Assembly: GCA_016700075.1 (NCBI GenBank) | Contig: CP065000.1 | Coordinates: 2,170,001-2,234,000 of the forward strand | Direction: 5' to 3' | DNA from: Acidobacteriota bacterium | GTDB lineage: Bacteria; Acidobacteriota; Blastocatellia; Pyrinomonadales; Pyrinomonadaceae | Length of the DNA: 64,000 nucleotides | Shown: in pieces, positions 8,408 through 16,107 of the stretch | Layout: the number at the start of each line of letters is the position of its first letter | How positions within the stretch are numbered: position 1 is the first letter of the stretch | Notes under the pieces: model-generated | What the model was told of the DNA's origin: nothing | Database searches by the model: none | What the model saw: the letters and a program-made list of their open reading frames with translations, nothing else | Position numbers and translations under genes: made by a program

Positions 8408-8601
8408 GCCTTGTCCTCCTCTTCAGATAGCCACTCGCGGGAAAGCACATCTTCACTGAGCAACGCAGTGTCGGCAGCGACGGATTCCGGACTTTCGTCC
8501 AAAACGGTGACTATAGCCTTGCGATTGCGCGGCAGGTCATGGCCGTTCAATATCTTCAGGACGCCGTTGCCGTCAATAACTGCTTCTAGGATCTGGCTCA
8601 T
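8374..8601 (-). CDS. Antitoxin of the MazF-type pair
   Basis: 75 residues. The N-terminal half (ILEAVIDGNGVLKIL, LPRNRKAIVTVLDE) looks like a small beta-rich, AbrB-like or DUF2281-like DNA-binding domain. The acidic tail (SREWLSEEEDKAWAHLQ) is the kind of segment that docks into a MazF-type toxin. It precedes and overlaps the toxin gene. Assignment rests on context and overall resemblance. Confidence 0.75.
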   Translation of the reverse strand: MSQILEAVIDGNGVLKILNGHDLPRNRKAIVTVLDESPESVAADTALLSEDVLSREWLSEEEDKAWAHLQPETSS

Positions 8602-8638
8602 AAGGAAAATTTTAGCACGAACGTCAAGGCAGTCGGCC

Positions 8639-10483
8639 TTACCTTAACCTTTCCAACGCCTTCGCCGCTTGTGCACGGTTATTCAGGACCGACTTTTCGC
8701 TCAGGCCGTTTGTTTGGGCGAGGTATTCCTGCAATGCGGTGCGGGCCTCGTCGGTTCGGTTCTGTTCCATGTAGAGCAGTCCAAGCCTAAAAAGTACGCT
8801 CTTAGATTCAGGCAGCAGCTCATTCTTAGCGGCCTCGCGTGCGTTTTCCAGTTCTATCCGTGCAGCCTCTTTTTGGCCTGCCTGATACAGAATGACCGCC
8901 ATATTGTTCGATATCGCGGCGAAGTACATCGGCAGTTCGATGCGAGCCTTTGCGAGGTTGTCGAGGCCGTTCTTGAACCGCCCTGTTTCGGAAAAGGCTA
9001 CTGCGAGAGCCTCGTAAAGCTGATATGCGGCGTAGATGTCCATCTGCTCATCAGGAAACTGCAGCCCGACATTCAGGTCATTTATCGCACGGTCGTGCTG
9101 TTTCAAACGGATCAGCGAACGGCCGCGTCCAAGATAATTTCGCGGCGTCGGCCGTTCGTCAATGGCCTTTGAATAGGCTGCGACAGCCTCTTCATGGCGG
9201 CCTGCTTCTGCCAGAGCGCTTCCCAATTGCCCCTGCGTAAAGGATCCGCTGTCAACCTTCGCTGTCCATTGCCACAGAGCCATTTCGTTGGCGTAAGCCG
9301 TGTTGTAACGCACCGTCTGAAACGCCAGTACCGCACAGATCGCGATGCCGGCGGCAAGCACGAATTTCTGCTCCGCGAGCTTGAACGCGAGAGGCACGAT
9401 GAGCATCAGCGCTCCCAACAGCGGCAGATAAAGATAGCGGTCGTGGACGATCTGGTCGGCGGGAAACGCCGTCGCGTTCAACGCAAGCAGGAGCGGAAAT
9501 GCTAATAGCGCCAGTGCGAGGCGTTCACGTATGCCGCGCTTTACCAGAATGTAGATACCGAAAGCGGCCGCGATGCAAACCGCGGCGGGAATGATGAAAT
9601 TCGTCAGTCCAACTGTTTCGACAGGCTGCAGGTCGTAGTTGATGCCCAGCCAATACGGGAAGAACATCTGCCGCAGATAGAATGCTGCCATCGACGGAAT
9701 GCTAAGTATCGCGTTGCCAAAAGGCACCGGATCGAGCGGTGGCGAGTTCAACTTGCCCAACACGGCCCATCGGGCGGCAAAGTATGCCGCAGCGACAACC
9801 GTATGAACGGCGAGGAACGTCGTCGTGCCGGCCTTCAGTCTTTTCTTCTCCTTGTCTCGACCAAGGTATAGAAACAGAAAATAGTATATCGGCAGACACA
9901 GCAGCCCGATCTCTTTTGAACCGAGAACAAGCGCATAAAGAATGGCGGAAACTATCAGGTTGTTCGTCGAGCCCGTTTCGTAAAATGACGTCGCGAACCA
10001 CAGCGACGCGAGAAAAAAGACCGTCAGCAGAATGTCGGGAACGCCGGCGATCCAAGTTACGGATTCGACATGCACGGGATGCACGGCGAATATGAGAGTT
10101 ATCAAAAACGCTGCGGGCGCCGAAAATTCCCAACGCCGCAGCAGTGCAAAAGCGAGAAAACACGCCAGAGCGTGCAGGGCGATGTTGCCGACGTGCCAGC
10201 CTGCGGGCGACATTCCGAAGAGCTGGAAATTCACTATCTGCCACAGCGTGAATGTCGGCCGCCAATAGCTGCTGCCGGCGATCGAGCCGTCGCCTTTGAA
10301 GGCCCAAACGTCGCTTGTGAGGGCTTTCCATGTATTTCCAATGTCCTGAATAAGCGGATTTCGGACGATCTGCCGCATGTCGTCGTAAACGAATTCGCCG
10401 CCGATGCCGTTAGCGAAAACGAGCATCGCGGCCAAGACGACGGGCAGATACCATTTTGCGTCTTTTCGGAGATCGAAGGTCAT
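8639..10483 (-). CDS. GT-C fold membrane protein with C-terminal TPRs (TMTC-like)
   Basis: 614 residues. The first ~400 form a multi-span membrane region with features of GT-C/O-mannosyltransferase-like TMTC proteins: an early luminal acidic pair (FVYDDMRQIVRNPL), YWRPTFTLWQIVNF and the HPVHVESVTWIAGVPD segment. Residues ~405-614 are TPR-like (GSALAEAGRHEEAVAAYSKA, then several more). A role in protein or lipid glycosylation at the inner membrane is inferred; the donor is probably polyprenyl-linked. Standalone gene. Confidence 0.78.
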   Translation of the reverse strand: MTFDLRKDAKWYLPVVLAAMLVFANGIGGEFVYDDMRQIVRNPLIQDIGNTWKALTSDVWAFKGDGSIAGSSYWRPTFTLWQIVNFQLFGMSPAGWHVGNIALHALACFLAFALLRRWEFSAPAAFLITLIFAVHPVHVESVTWIAGVPDILLTVFFLASLWFATSFYETGSTNNLIVSAILYALVLGSKEIGLLCLPIYYFLFLYLGRDKEKKRLKAGTTTFLAVHTVVAAAYFAARWAVLGKLNSPPLDPVPFGNAILSIPSMAAFYLRQMFFPYWLGINYDLQPVETVGLTNFIIPAAVCIAAAFGIYILVKRGIRERLALALLAFPLLLALNATAFPADQIVHDRYLYLPLLGALMLIVPLAFKLAEQKFVLAAGIAICAVLAFQTVRYNTAYANEMALWQWTAKVDSGSFTQGQLGSALAEAGRHEEAVAAYSKAIDERPTPRNYLGRGRSLIRLKQHDRAINDLNVGLQFPDEQMDIYAAYQLYEALAVAFSETGRFKNGLDNLAKARIELPMYFAAISNNMAVILYQAGQKEAARIELENAREAAKNELLPESKSVLFRLGLLYMEQNRTDEARTALQEYLAQTNGLSEKSVLNNRAQAAKALERLR

Positions 10484-10846
10484 CTGTCAGTTGGTTCGGT
10501 TAGATTAGCATAGTCCGCTTCCATTGGCAGAAAGGACGGGAACTCGCAGTGCCGGCGAACCTGCGAGATGAACTTTGCGGTTGCTTTGCGTCTTGGCGGT
10601 TTTGCGGGAGGCCGAGTGTTTGCATTTGATACTTGGATGATCACGCGAGCGTTTCCCGCAAAGACGCAAAGGCAGCAAAGAGAATTCCGGTTATGCCGCA
10701 TTAACGGTGCATCGTCCGTTTCTGTCGGCCTCCGCAGATGACACGGTCATAATTGTTATGTATATTGTATTTCGCACGTTTCCTTTAATTTCAATGGCGA
10801 CAGCCAATTGCTCGCAAGCGAAAAGCTCAGGGCCGTCAAACCGGGA
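10484..10846. other. Intergenic region, no gene seen
   Basis: 363 nt between the divergent GT-C gene and the ABC permease. Its middle holds the CTTTGCG-type inverted repeat (10573-10684). The right third (10740-10800) is A+T-rich and may hold the permease promoter, but I cannot pick clear -35 and -10 boxes. No convincing open reading frame or RNA gene. Confidence 0.6.
10573..10684. repeat. CTTTGCG-type inverted repeat, empty element
   Basis: Left arm 10573-10609 (CTTTGCGGTTGCTTTGCGTC and onward to TTTTGCGGGA) and right arm 10652-10684 (TTTCCCGCAAAGACGCAAAG and onward) are degenerate inverted copies separated by about 42 nt. The unit CTTTGCGTC repeats with a 9-nt-like period. Here the 5' arm is pyrimidine-rich, the opposite polarity to most other arms in the window. 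Confidence 0.75.
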
Positions 10847-11926
10847 ATGAAGATCCTCCGCGAAATACTCTGGCCGCTGACCGCAGTCTTTGCGGCGTTC
10901 ATTGTCGGCGGCATCATCGTGCTGGCGATCGGCGACAATCCGTTTCAAACCTATTACCAGTTGATCGGGAATTCGTTCGGCTCGATGAACGACATCGGCT
11001 ACACGCTGTTCATAGCTACGCCGCTGATATTCACCGGCCTTGCGGTCGCGGTTGCGTTCCGATGCGGGTTGCTGAACATCGGAGCCGAGGGCCAACTTTA
11101 CGTAGCGGCGTTCGCAACGGCGTGGGTCGGCATCAAGTTCGGCGGTGCGATGGTCACGGTTTTCGGTAAGGAAGAGAATTGGTCCTGGTTCAGCCTGCCC
11201 GCCGTGCTGCTTGTTGGGCTATGCGTCTTGACGGCGGTCGCCGCGGGTGCTTTTTGGGGCGCGATACCGGGCCTGCTGAAAGCGAAATTCGGTTCGCATG
11301 AGGTGATAAACACCATCATGCTCAATTTCGTCGCGATCGCGTTGGTCAGCTATTTCACACAGTATTATCTCAAGGTTCCCGGCGACCCGATCATGCAGAC
11401 CGCCGAGATCGGCAAGGCAGCACAGATACCGCGCATCAGCCAGTACATTCCCGGAATGCCGGATTTCGTACCGCTCAGCGTCGCATTTTTGCTGGCGATA
11501 TTGATGTGCGTGCTGGTCTATATTTTCCTGTGGAAGACAAAGTGGGGCTATGAGCTGCGTGCCGTCGGCGAAAATCCGACCGCCGCGGAATACGGCGGCA
11601 TCTCGCCGAAAAAACAGATCGTCATCGCGATGACCATTTCGGGCGGGCTCGCGGGCATGGTCGCCATCGGCGAGGTGCTCGGCTATCGCTATCGCTATTA
11701 CGACGGCTTTTCGGACGGCTGGGGCTTCTTAGGCATCGCCGTCGCACTGCTCGGCAGAAATCACCCGCTCGGCATCTTTGTCGCGGCACTTTTCTTCGCG
11801 GTGCTGAAACGCGGCGAGATCTTTGTGGACATCGAGACCAAATACGTATCAAAGGATCTGGTCGAGGTCCTGCAGGCCATAATCATCATTTTCGTGGCAT
11901 CTTTGCAGAGGTTCAGCAGGAGGTAA
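10847..11926 (+). CDS. Nucleoside-type ABC transporter permease (NupB/BmpC-like)
   Basis: 359 residues from ATG 10847 (MKILREILWPLTAV); a TTG at 10808 would add 13 residues without a better ribosome site. About 8-9 membrane spans. Typical features of the BMP-family permeases are TPLIFTGLAVAVAFRCGLLNIGAEGQ and RAVGENPTAAEYGGI. These systems import nucleosides or purine-like substrates through the inner membrane. It abuts the second permease, but no ATPase or lipoprotein gene lies in the window. Salvage enzymes follow downstream, which supports nucleoside as substrate. Confidence 0.88.
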   Translation: MKILREILWPLTAVFAAFIVGGIIVLAIGDNPFQTYYQLIGNSFGSMNDIGYTLFIATPLIFTGLAVAVAFRCGLLNIGAEGQLYVAAFATAWVGIKFGGAMVTVFGKEENWSWFSLPAVLLVGLCVLTAVAAGAFWGAIPGLLKAKFGSHEVINTIMLNFVAIALVSYFTQYYLKVPGDPIMQTAEIGKAAQIPRISQYIPGMPDFVPLSVAFLLAILMCVLVYIFLWKTKWGYELRAVGENPTAAEYGGISPKKQIVIAMTISGGLAGMVAIGEVLGYRYRYYDGFSDGWGFLGIAVALLGRNHPLGIFVAALFFAVLKRGEIFVDIETKYVSKDLVEVLQAIIIIFVASLQRFSRR

Positions 11927-11927
11927 G

Positions 11928-12848
11928 ATGAGCGAGGTATTGACACCAACATTTTTGCTGATCCTTCTGTTCTCGACCATTCGGCTGGCGACGCCGTTGA
12001 TCTTCGCGGCGCTCGGCGGGATGTTCTCGGAACGCGCGGGCGTGATCAATATTGCTCTCGAAGGCCTGATGCTCGCGGGTGCATTTACGGCGGCGGTTGT
12101 CACGTATGAACTGCAGAATCCGTACATCGGTTTCGTGGCGGGAATGGCGGTCGGTGCAATAGTTGCTTTGGTGTTTGCGGTGGCCGTGATCAAGTTCGAG
12201 GCCGACCAGGTCGTAACCGGTTTTGCGATCAGCCTGCTGATGTTGGGCTTGCCTGCCGTGATATCGAGCCGCATTTACGATTCCGCGGGTTCGACGCAGC
12301 AGATAGCGAAGGAATTCCTGCTGCCCGAGTTTTGGAACAGGCTTTCCATCGCCTCGATCCTCGCTTTCATTCTGGTGCCGATCTGTTGGTACGTGCTTTA
12401 CAAAACGCCTTTCGGGCTGCGCATTCGTGCGGTCGGCGAGAATCCCGAAGCCGCGGACGCAGCGGGCGTCAGTGTGGTGAAGCTCCGTTATTCCGCCGTT
12501 ATCATCTCGGGAATACTCGCCGCCGCGGGCGGTGCGTACCTTTCTATCGGCCAGTCGTCGCTTTTCACACGCGGCATGACCGCGGGCCGCGGCTATATCG
12601 CACTTGCAGCTCTGATATTGGCAAAATGGCGGCCTATACCGGTGCTGCTGGCGTGCCTTTTCTTCGGTTTTACCGAGGCTCTCGCGATCCAAATGCAGGG
12701 CGTTATCAAGATGCCGTCGGGCGAGGACGTGCCCGTGCAGTTCATACAGATGATCCCGTATGTGCTCACGATCATCGTGCTCGCGGGCTTTATCGGCCTC
12801 AGCCGCGCACCAAAAGCACTCGGCACGCCGTATCGCAAGGAAAGCTGA
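11928..12848 (+). CDS. Nucleoside-type ABC transporter permease (NupC/YufQ-like)
   Basis: 306 residues, multi-span, starting one base after the first permease stops. The signature segments are TIRLATPLIFAALGGMFSER, GVINIALEGLMLAGAF, and RAVGENPEAADAAGVSV, shared with the partner subunit. It should form the heterodimeric channel with the upstream permease. The ABC ATPase and substrate-binding lipoprotein must be encoded elsewhere. A MazF-type pair separates it from the purine nucleoside phosphorylase gene. Confidence 0.9.
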   Translation: MSEVLTPTFLLILLFSTIRLATPLIFAALGGMFSERAGVINIALEGLMLAGAFTAAVVTYELQNPYIGFVAGMAVGAIVALVFAVAVIKFEADQVVTGFAISLLMLGLPAVISSRIYDSAGSTQQIAKEFLLPEFWNRLSIASILAFILVPICWYVLYKTPFGLRIRAVGENPEAADAAGVSVVKLRYSAVIISGILAAAGGAYLSIGQSSLFTRGMTAGRGYIALAALILAKWRPIPVLLACLFFGFTEALAIQMQGVIKMPSGEDVPVQFIQMIPYVLTIIVLAGFIGLSRAPKALGTPYRKES

Positions 12849-12889
12849 TCTTATAGCCCTTGTTTCGTTAGTTATTGTAGAATCCTAGT

Positions 12890-13129
12890 ATGCAAACGTC
12901 GTTAGAGACCACAGCTACAATTGGGCCGAACAGGCAGCTTTTGCTCGACGAAGACCTTCCGCCGGATGTGTCGAAAAAGGTGCGTGTAATTGTGCTGTTT
13001 GACGAAGATATCGATGATTCCAAGTGGCAAGCGGCCGCTAAAGAGAATTCTGCGTTCGAGTTTCTGGCCGATGACGCCGAAGATATCTACACCTTGGACG
13101 ACGGAAAGCCGATAGACCATGAAACATAA
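12890..13129 (+). CDS. Antitoxin of the second MazF-type pair
   Basis: 79 residues. The N-terminal part (TATIGPNRQLLLDEDLPPDV, KVRVIVLFDED) resembles small beta-strand antitoxins. The acidic C-terminal tail (EFLADDAEDIYTLDDGKPID) is typical of a toxin-binding arm. It overlaps the toxin start by 11 nt. It shows little similarity to the antitoxin at 8.4-8.6 kb, so the two pairs are not recent duplicates. Confidence 0.75.
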   Translation: MQTSLETTATIGPNRQLLLDEDLPPDVSKKVRVIVLFDEDIDDSKWQAAAKENSAFEFLADDAEDIYTLDDGKPIDHET

Positions 13130-13457
13130 GATCGTTTTGGTCCCGTTTCCTTTCGACGATCTTTCCTCGGCAAAAGTTCGCCCTGCCGTCTGCCTCACGG
13201 ACGAGATCGAGCCATATGGCCATATCGTGGTCGCTTTTATAACCAGTAGATTATCGAGCGAGCCGTCGGTAACTGACCTGAATATTGACTCAACCAGTCC
13301 GTATTTTGAAACGACGGGGCTGAAAGTGTCGTCGGCCGTCAGGCTTCACAGGCTGATGACAATATCCAGAACCATGGTAAAACGTGAACTCGGCGAACTG
13401 GCGGCAACACAAATTGAAGCCGTGAACGAACGACTGCGAAAGCTATTCGCGATTTGA
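13119..13457 (+). CDS. MazF/PemK-family endoribonuclease toxin
   Basis: 112 residues. IVLVPFPFDDLSSAKVRPAV is the family signature, followed by VVAFITSR. Overlaps the antitoxin by 11 nt and ends 5 nt before the purine nucleoside phosphorylase start, so the toxin pair is embedded in a metabolic operon. Predicted mRNA interferase, intact. Confidence 0.87.
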   Translation: MKHKIVLVPFPFDDLSSAKVRPAVCLTDEIEPYGHIVVAFITSRLSSEPSVTDLNIDSTSPYFETTGLKVSSAVRLHRLMTISRTMVKRELGELAATQIEAVNERLRKLFAI

Positions 13458-13462
13458 TCGAA

Positions 13463-14320
13463 ATGTCTTACCAGAATGCGGCGCGTGCCGCTGAATATAT
13501 AAAGAGTAAATACGCCGGCGAGGTCGAGACGGCGGTTGTGCTCGGCAGCGGGCTCGGTGCGTTTGCGGAAACCGTAGAAAATGCCGTCCGAATCCCGTAT
13601 GAAGATATTCCCGGATTTGCGCGTTCGACAGTTGAGGGTCACGCCGGGCAGCTTGTGATCGGCGAGATAGGCGGTGTAGGCGTCGCGGTGCAGCAGGGGC
13701 GTTTTCACTATTACGAAGGCTATGAAATGGAACAGGTGATGCTGCCTGTCCGCACATTCGGCGTGCTCGGTGCGAAACGCATCATTCTGACCAACGCCGC
13801 GGGCAGCCTGAACACGGATATGCCGCCGGGCTCGCTGATGCTTATCACGGATCATCTGAATATGATGGGCGTGAATCCGCTTCGCGGGCCGAATGACGAT
13901 AGGCTGGGCCCGCGTTTTCCGGATATGACGGAGGTTTACGACCGCGAAATGATGGTCACCGCTGAAGAGGCCGCCGCGGATATCTCACGCGAGCGTTTTG
14001 AAAAAGGACTCGATGAAAAGGTGCACGATCTGCTCCACCGCGGCGTGTACTGTGCGCTTTCGGGCCCGACGTATGAGACGCCATCTGAGATACGGCTTTA
14101 TCGCAAGCTCGGCGCCGACGCCGTCGGTATGTCAACGGTTCCCGAAGCTATAGCGGCAAGGCACATGGGCCTGCGAGTGCTTGGCATCTCGTGCATAACG
14201 AATTTCGGCGCCGGCATGAGCGGCCAAAATATCGACCACGAAGAGGTAATGGAAACCGGCGCCCGTGTGGCGGAATTTTTCGGGGAACTGCTCCGGCGAG
14301 TGATCACTCACACAAATTGA
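13463..14320 (+). CDS. punA: Purine nucleoside phosphorylase
   Basis: 285 residues from ATG 13463. Trimeric PNP family: VVLGSGLGAFAE (phosphate loop), RSTVEGHAGQLVIGEI, VQQGRFHYYEGYE, ILTNAAGSLN, GVYCALSGPTYETPSEIR and GISCITNFGAGMS, where Asn is the base-binding residue expected for 6-oxopurine preference. It converts inosine or guanosine plus phosphate to free base and ribose-1-phosphate. It sits between nucleoside permeases and pyrimidine salvage genes. Confidence 0.95.
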   Translation: MSYQNAARAAEYIKSKYAGEVETAVVLGSGLGAFAETVENAVRIPYEDIPGFARSTVEGHAGQLVIGEIGGVGVAVQQGRFHYYEGYEMEQVMLPVRTFGVLGAKRIILTNAAGSLNTDMPPGSLMLITDHLNMMGVNPLRGPNDDRLGPRFPDMTEVYDREMMVTAEEAAADISRERFEKGLDEKVHDLLHRGVYCALSGPTYETPSEIRLYRKLGADAVGMSTVPEAIAARHMGLRVLGISCITNFGAGMSGQNIDHEEVMETGARVAEFFGELLRRVITHTN

Positions 14321-14386
14321 ACCGCAGAGACGCAGAGCCGCTGAGAAATTCATTTCTGACCTCTGCGTCTCGGCCTCTCTACGGTT
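14320..14386. repeat. Empty inverted-repeat element (ACCGCAGAG type)
   Basis: Left arm 14320-14348 (AACCGCAGAGACGCAGAGCC and onward) and right arm 14352-14386 (ending CTCTCTACGGTTAG) are degenerate inverted copies with only a few bases between them. It begins at the last base of the PNP stop codon and fills almost the whole gap before the uridine kinase ATG at 14401. Confidence 0.78.
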
Positions 14387-14400
14387 AGAATACGATTCTT

Positions 14401-15033
14401 ATGTTTATCGGTATCTGCGGCGGGACAGGATCTGGAAAGACGACCATTGCACGAAAGCTGGTCGAATCGGTCGGCGCGGAAAACGTCGTGCTGGTCGAGC
14501 AGGATTCGTATTATCGAAACCTGGCTGACATGCCGCTCGACGAACGGCACCGTGCGAATTTCGACCATCCCGACGCCATCGACAGCGACATGCTGGTCAA
14601 TCATCTCTTGCGTTTGAAGCAGGGCCTCGTCGTCGAGATGCCGCTATACGATTTCAAAACGCACACCCGCAGCGACCGCATTGAGATCATCGAGCCGAAA
14701 CAGGTCGTCATCGTCGAAGGGATCTTGATCTTTGCAGAGACGCGTGTGCTCGACCTGCTGGACGTGCGCGTTTTTGTGGACACGCCGGATGACATTCGTT
14801 TCATTCGCAGGCTTCGCCGCGACATCGCCGAACGCGGCCGCACAACGGAATCCGTGATCGAACAGTATTTTGCATCGGTCCGGCCTATGCATTTCGAATT
14901 TGTCGAGCCGTCGAAACGCCACGCCGACGTCATCATTCCAGAAGGCGGCCAGACGGGCGTGACCGTGGAACTACTCTGCGGATTGGTGCGCGAACGCCTG
15001 GCGGCACAGACTGCCGCGGGAGCATCTGAATAG
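14401..15033 (+). CDS. udk: Uridine kinase
   Basis: 210 residues. P-loop GICGGTGSGKTTIARKL near the N-terminus, then VLVEQDSYYRNL, FDHPDAIDSDML, MPLYDFKTHTRS, VIVEGILIF and DIRFIRRLRRDIAERGRT, all standard for Udk. It phosphorylates uridine and cytidine with ATP or GTP. Together with cdd directly downstream (8 nt gap) it completes pyrimidine nucleoside salvage. Confidence 0.96.
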   Translation: MFIGICGGTGSGKTTIARKLVESVGAENVVLVEQDSYYRNLADMPLDERHRANFDHPDAIDSDMLVNHLLRLKQGLVVEMPLYDFKTHTRSDRIEIIEPKQVVIVEGILIFAETRVLDLLDVRVFVDTPDDIRFIRRLRRDIAERGRTTESVIEQYFASVRPMHFEFVEPSKRHADVIIPEGGQTGVTVELLCGLVRERLAAQTAAGASE

Positions 15034-15041
15034 TTGTACAA

Positions 15042-15440
15042 ATGCAGCACACCAAAGAAGAACTGATAAAAGCCGCCGCCGATGCCCGCGAACGTGCGTA
15101 TGCGCCGTATTCAAATTTTCGTGTCGGCGCCGCCGTCGAGGCCGAAAGCGGCGATATATATATCGGCTGCAATGTCGAATCCGCCAGCTACGGCCTGACC
15201 GTCTGCGCCGAACGCGTCGCCATCTGGAAAGGCATCTCGTGCGGCGAAAAACGCTTTACGCGCATAGCCGTCGTCGTCGATACCGAAGAACTCACCCCGC
15301 CTTGCGGTGTCTGCCGCCAGATCATCTGGGAATTCTGCGGCGACGTTCCCGTCATACTCTCTAATTTGGAAGGGAAAAGTGAGATAATACAGATGGGCGA
15401 ATTGTTGCCAAGAGCGTTTGATTCGAAGTTTTTGAAATAG
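15042..15440 (+). CDS. cdd: Cytidine deaminase
   Basis: 132 residues, the homotetrameric short form. The zinc site is CxE (TVCAERVAIWK) plus PPCGVCRQ. Substrate-binding segments include YAPYSNFRVGAAVE and GCNVESASYG. It deaminates cytidine and deoxycytidine to uridine forms in the cytoplasm. Follows udk by 8 nt, probably co-transcribed. Confidence 0.96.
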   Translation: MQHTKEELIKAAADARERAYAPYSNFRVGAAVEAESGDIYIGCNVESASYGLTVCAERVAIWKGISCGEKRFTRIAVVVDTEELTPPCGVCRQIIWEFCGDVPVILSNLEGKSEIIQMGELLPRAFDSKFLK

Positions 15441-15464
15441 AATACTTACATTGGTTTCACATTC

Positions 15465-15677
15465 ATGAATGAAAATGATCCATTGCCAGAACTGAAGTTA
15501 GATCGAAAACGACTCAAGGTCATCGAGAACTTTGACGATTCTGATGAGATCGAGTATTGGAAAAACACGACGTATGCAGAGCGGCTAGAATACGCCTATC
15601 GGCTAAGGTATATGGCATATGGCGATAAGATTAGAGAAAGAATTTCAAGAGTTTTTGAGGTCGTTGAACCGAAATGA
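15465..15677 (+). CDS. Small protein partnered with nucleotidyltransferase
   Basis: 70 residues, charged, no membrane segment: PLPELKLDRKRLKVIENFDD, then EIEYWKNTTYAERLEYAYRL. From recollection of the family, small proteins of this type are commonly encoded just before nucleotidyltransferase-fold proteins; the function is unknown. It overlaps the next gene by 59 nt in another frame. Codon use is more A+T-rich than the flanking salvage genes, suggesting the pair was acquired together. It could be an antitoxin-like partner. Confidence 0.65.
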   Translation: MNENDPLPELKLDRKRLKVIENFDDSDEIEYWKNTTYAERLEYAYRLRYMAYGDKIRERISRVFEVVEPK

Positions 15678-16074
15678 TGTCCGATATCTTCTGATCGGTG
15701 GATACGCAGTTATTCTTAATGGACACATCCGAAATACAAATGATCTAGATGTCTGTGTCTCGAATGACCAAGAAAATGCTGAGAAACTCGTGAGAGCGTT
15801 AGACGACTTTGGTTTTGGCGTACCCGGACTTGATAAATCGTTGTTTACTAAGCCAAAAAGTGTCGTTCGCATGGGATTTCCTCCAATAAAGATCGAGATC
15901 ATCAATTATTTGGAAGGCGTCGATTTCGAACTCGCTTTTGCAAACAGAAAACTGGTCGAATTGGATGATCTAGAAATAAGCCTGATAAATATCGACGACC
16001 TAATTTCCAATAAACGAGCAGTTGGCCGACATCAGGATTTGGCGGATGTCGAGAAGCTGGAGCGAATGCGTTAA
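15619..16074 (+). CDS. Nucleotidyltransferase-fold protein (toxin-antitoxin-like)
   Basis: 151 residues. The N-terminal segment YLLIGGYAVILNGHIRNTND then LDVCVS carries the GG and DxD-like (NDLDVCV) motifs of minimal nucleotidyltransferases of the DUF6036/AbiEii type. The C-terminal part ends in RAVGRHQDLADVEKLERM, typical of these families. Overlaps the small upstream gene. Noticeably more A+T-rich than cdd or the amidohydrolase, consistent with transfer. A TA or abortive-infection role is plausible but not shown. Confidence 0.75.
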   Translation: MAIRLEKEFQEFLRSLNRNDVRYLLIGGYAVILNGHIRNTNDLDVCVSNDQENAEKLVRALDDFGFGVPGLDKSLFTKPKSVVRMGFPPIKIEIINYLEGVDFELAFANRKLVELDDLEISLINIDDLISNKRAVGRHQDLADVEKLERMR

Positions 16075-16107
16075 GTGGATACGCTCATCAATTGGTGATC
16101 ACTACAA

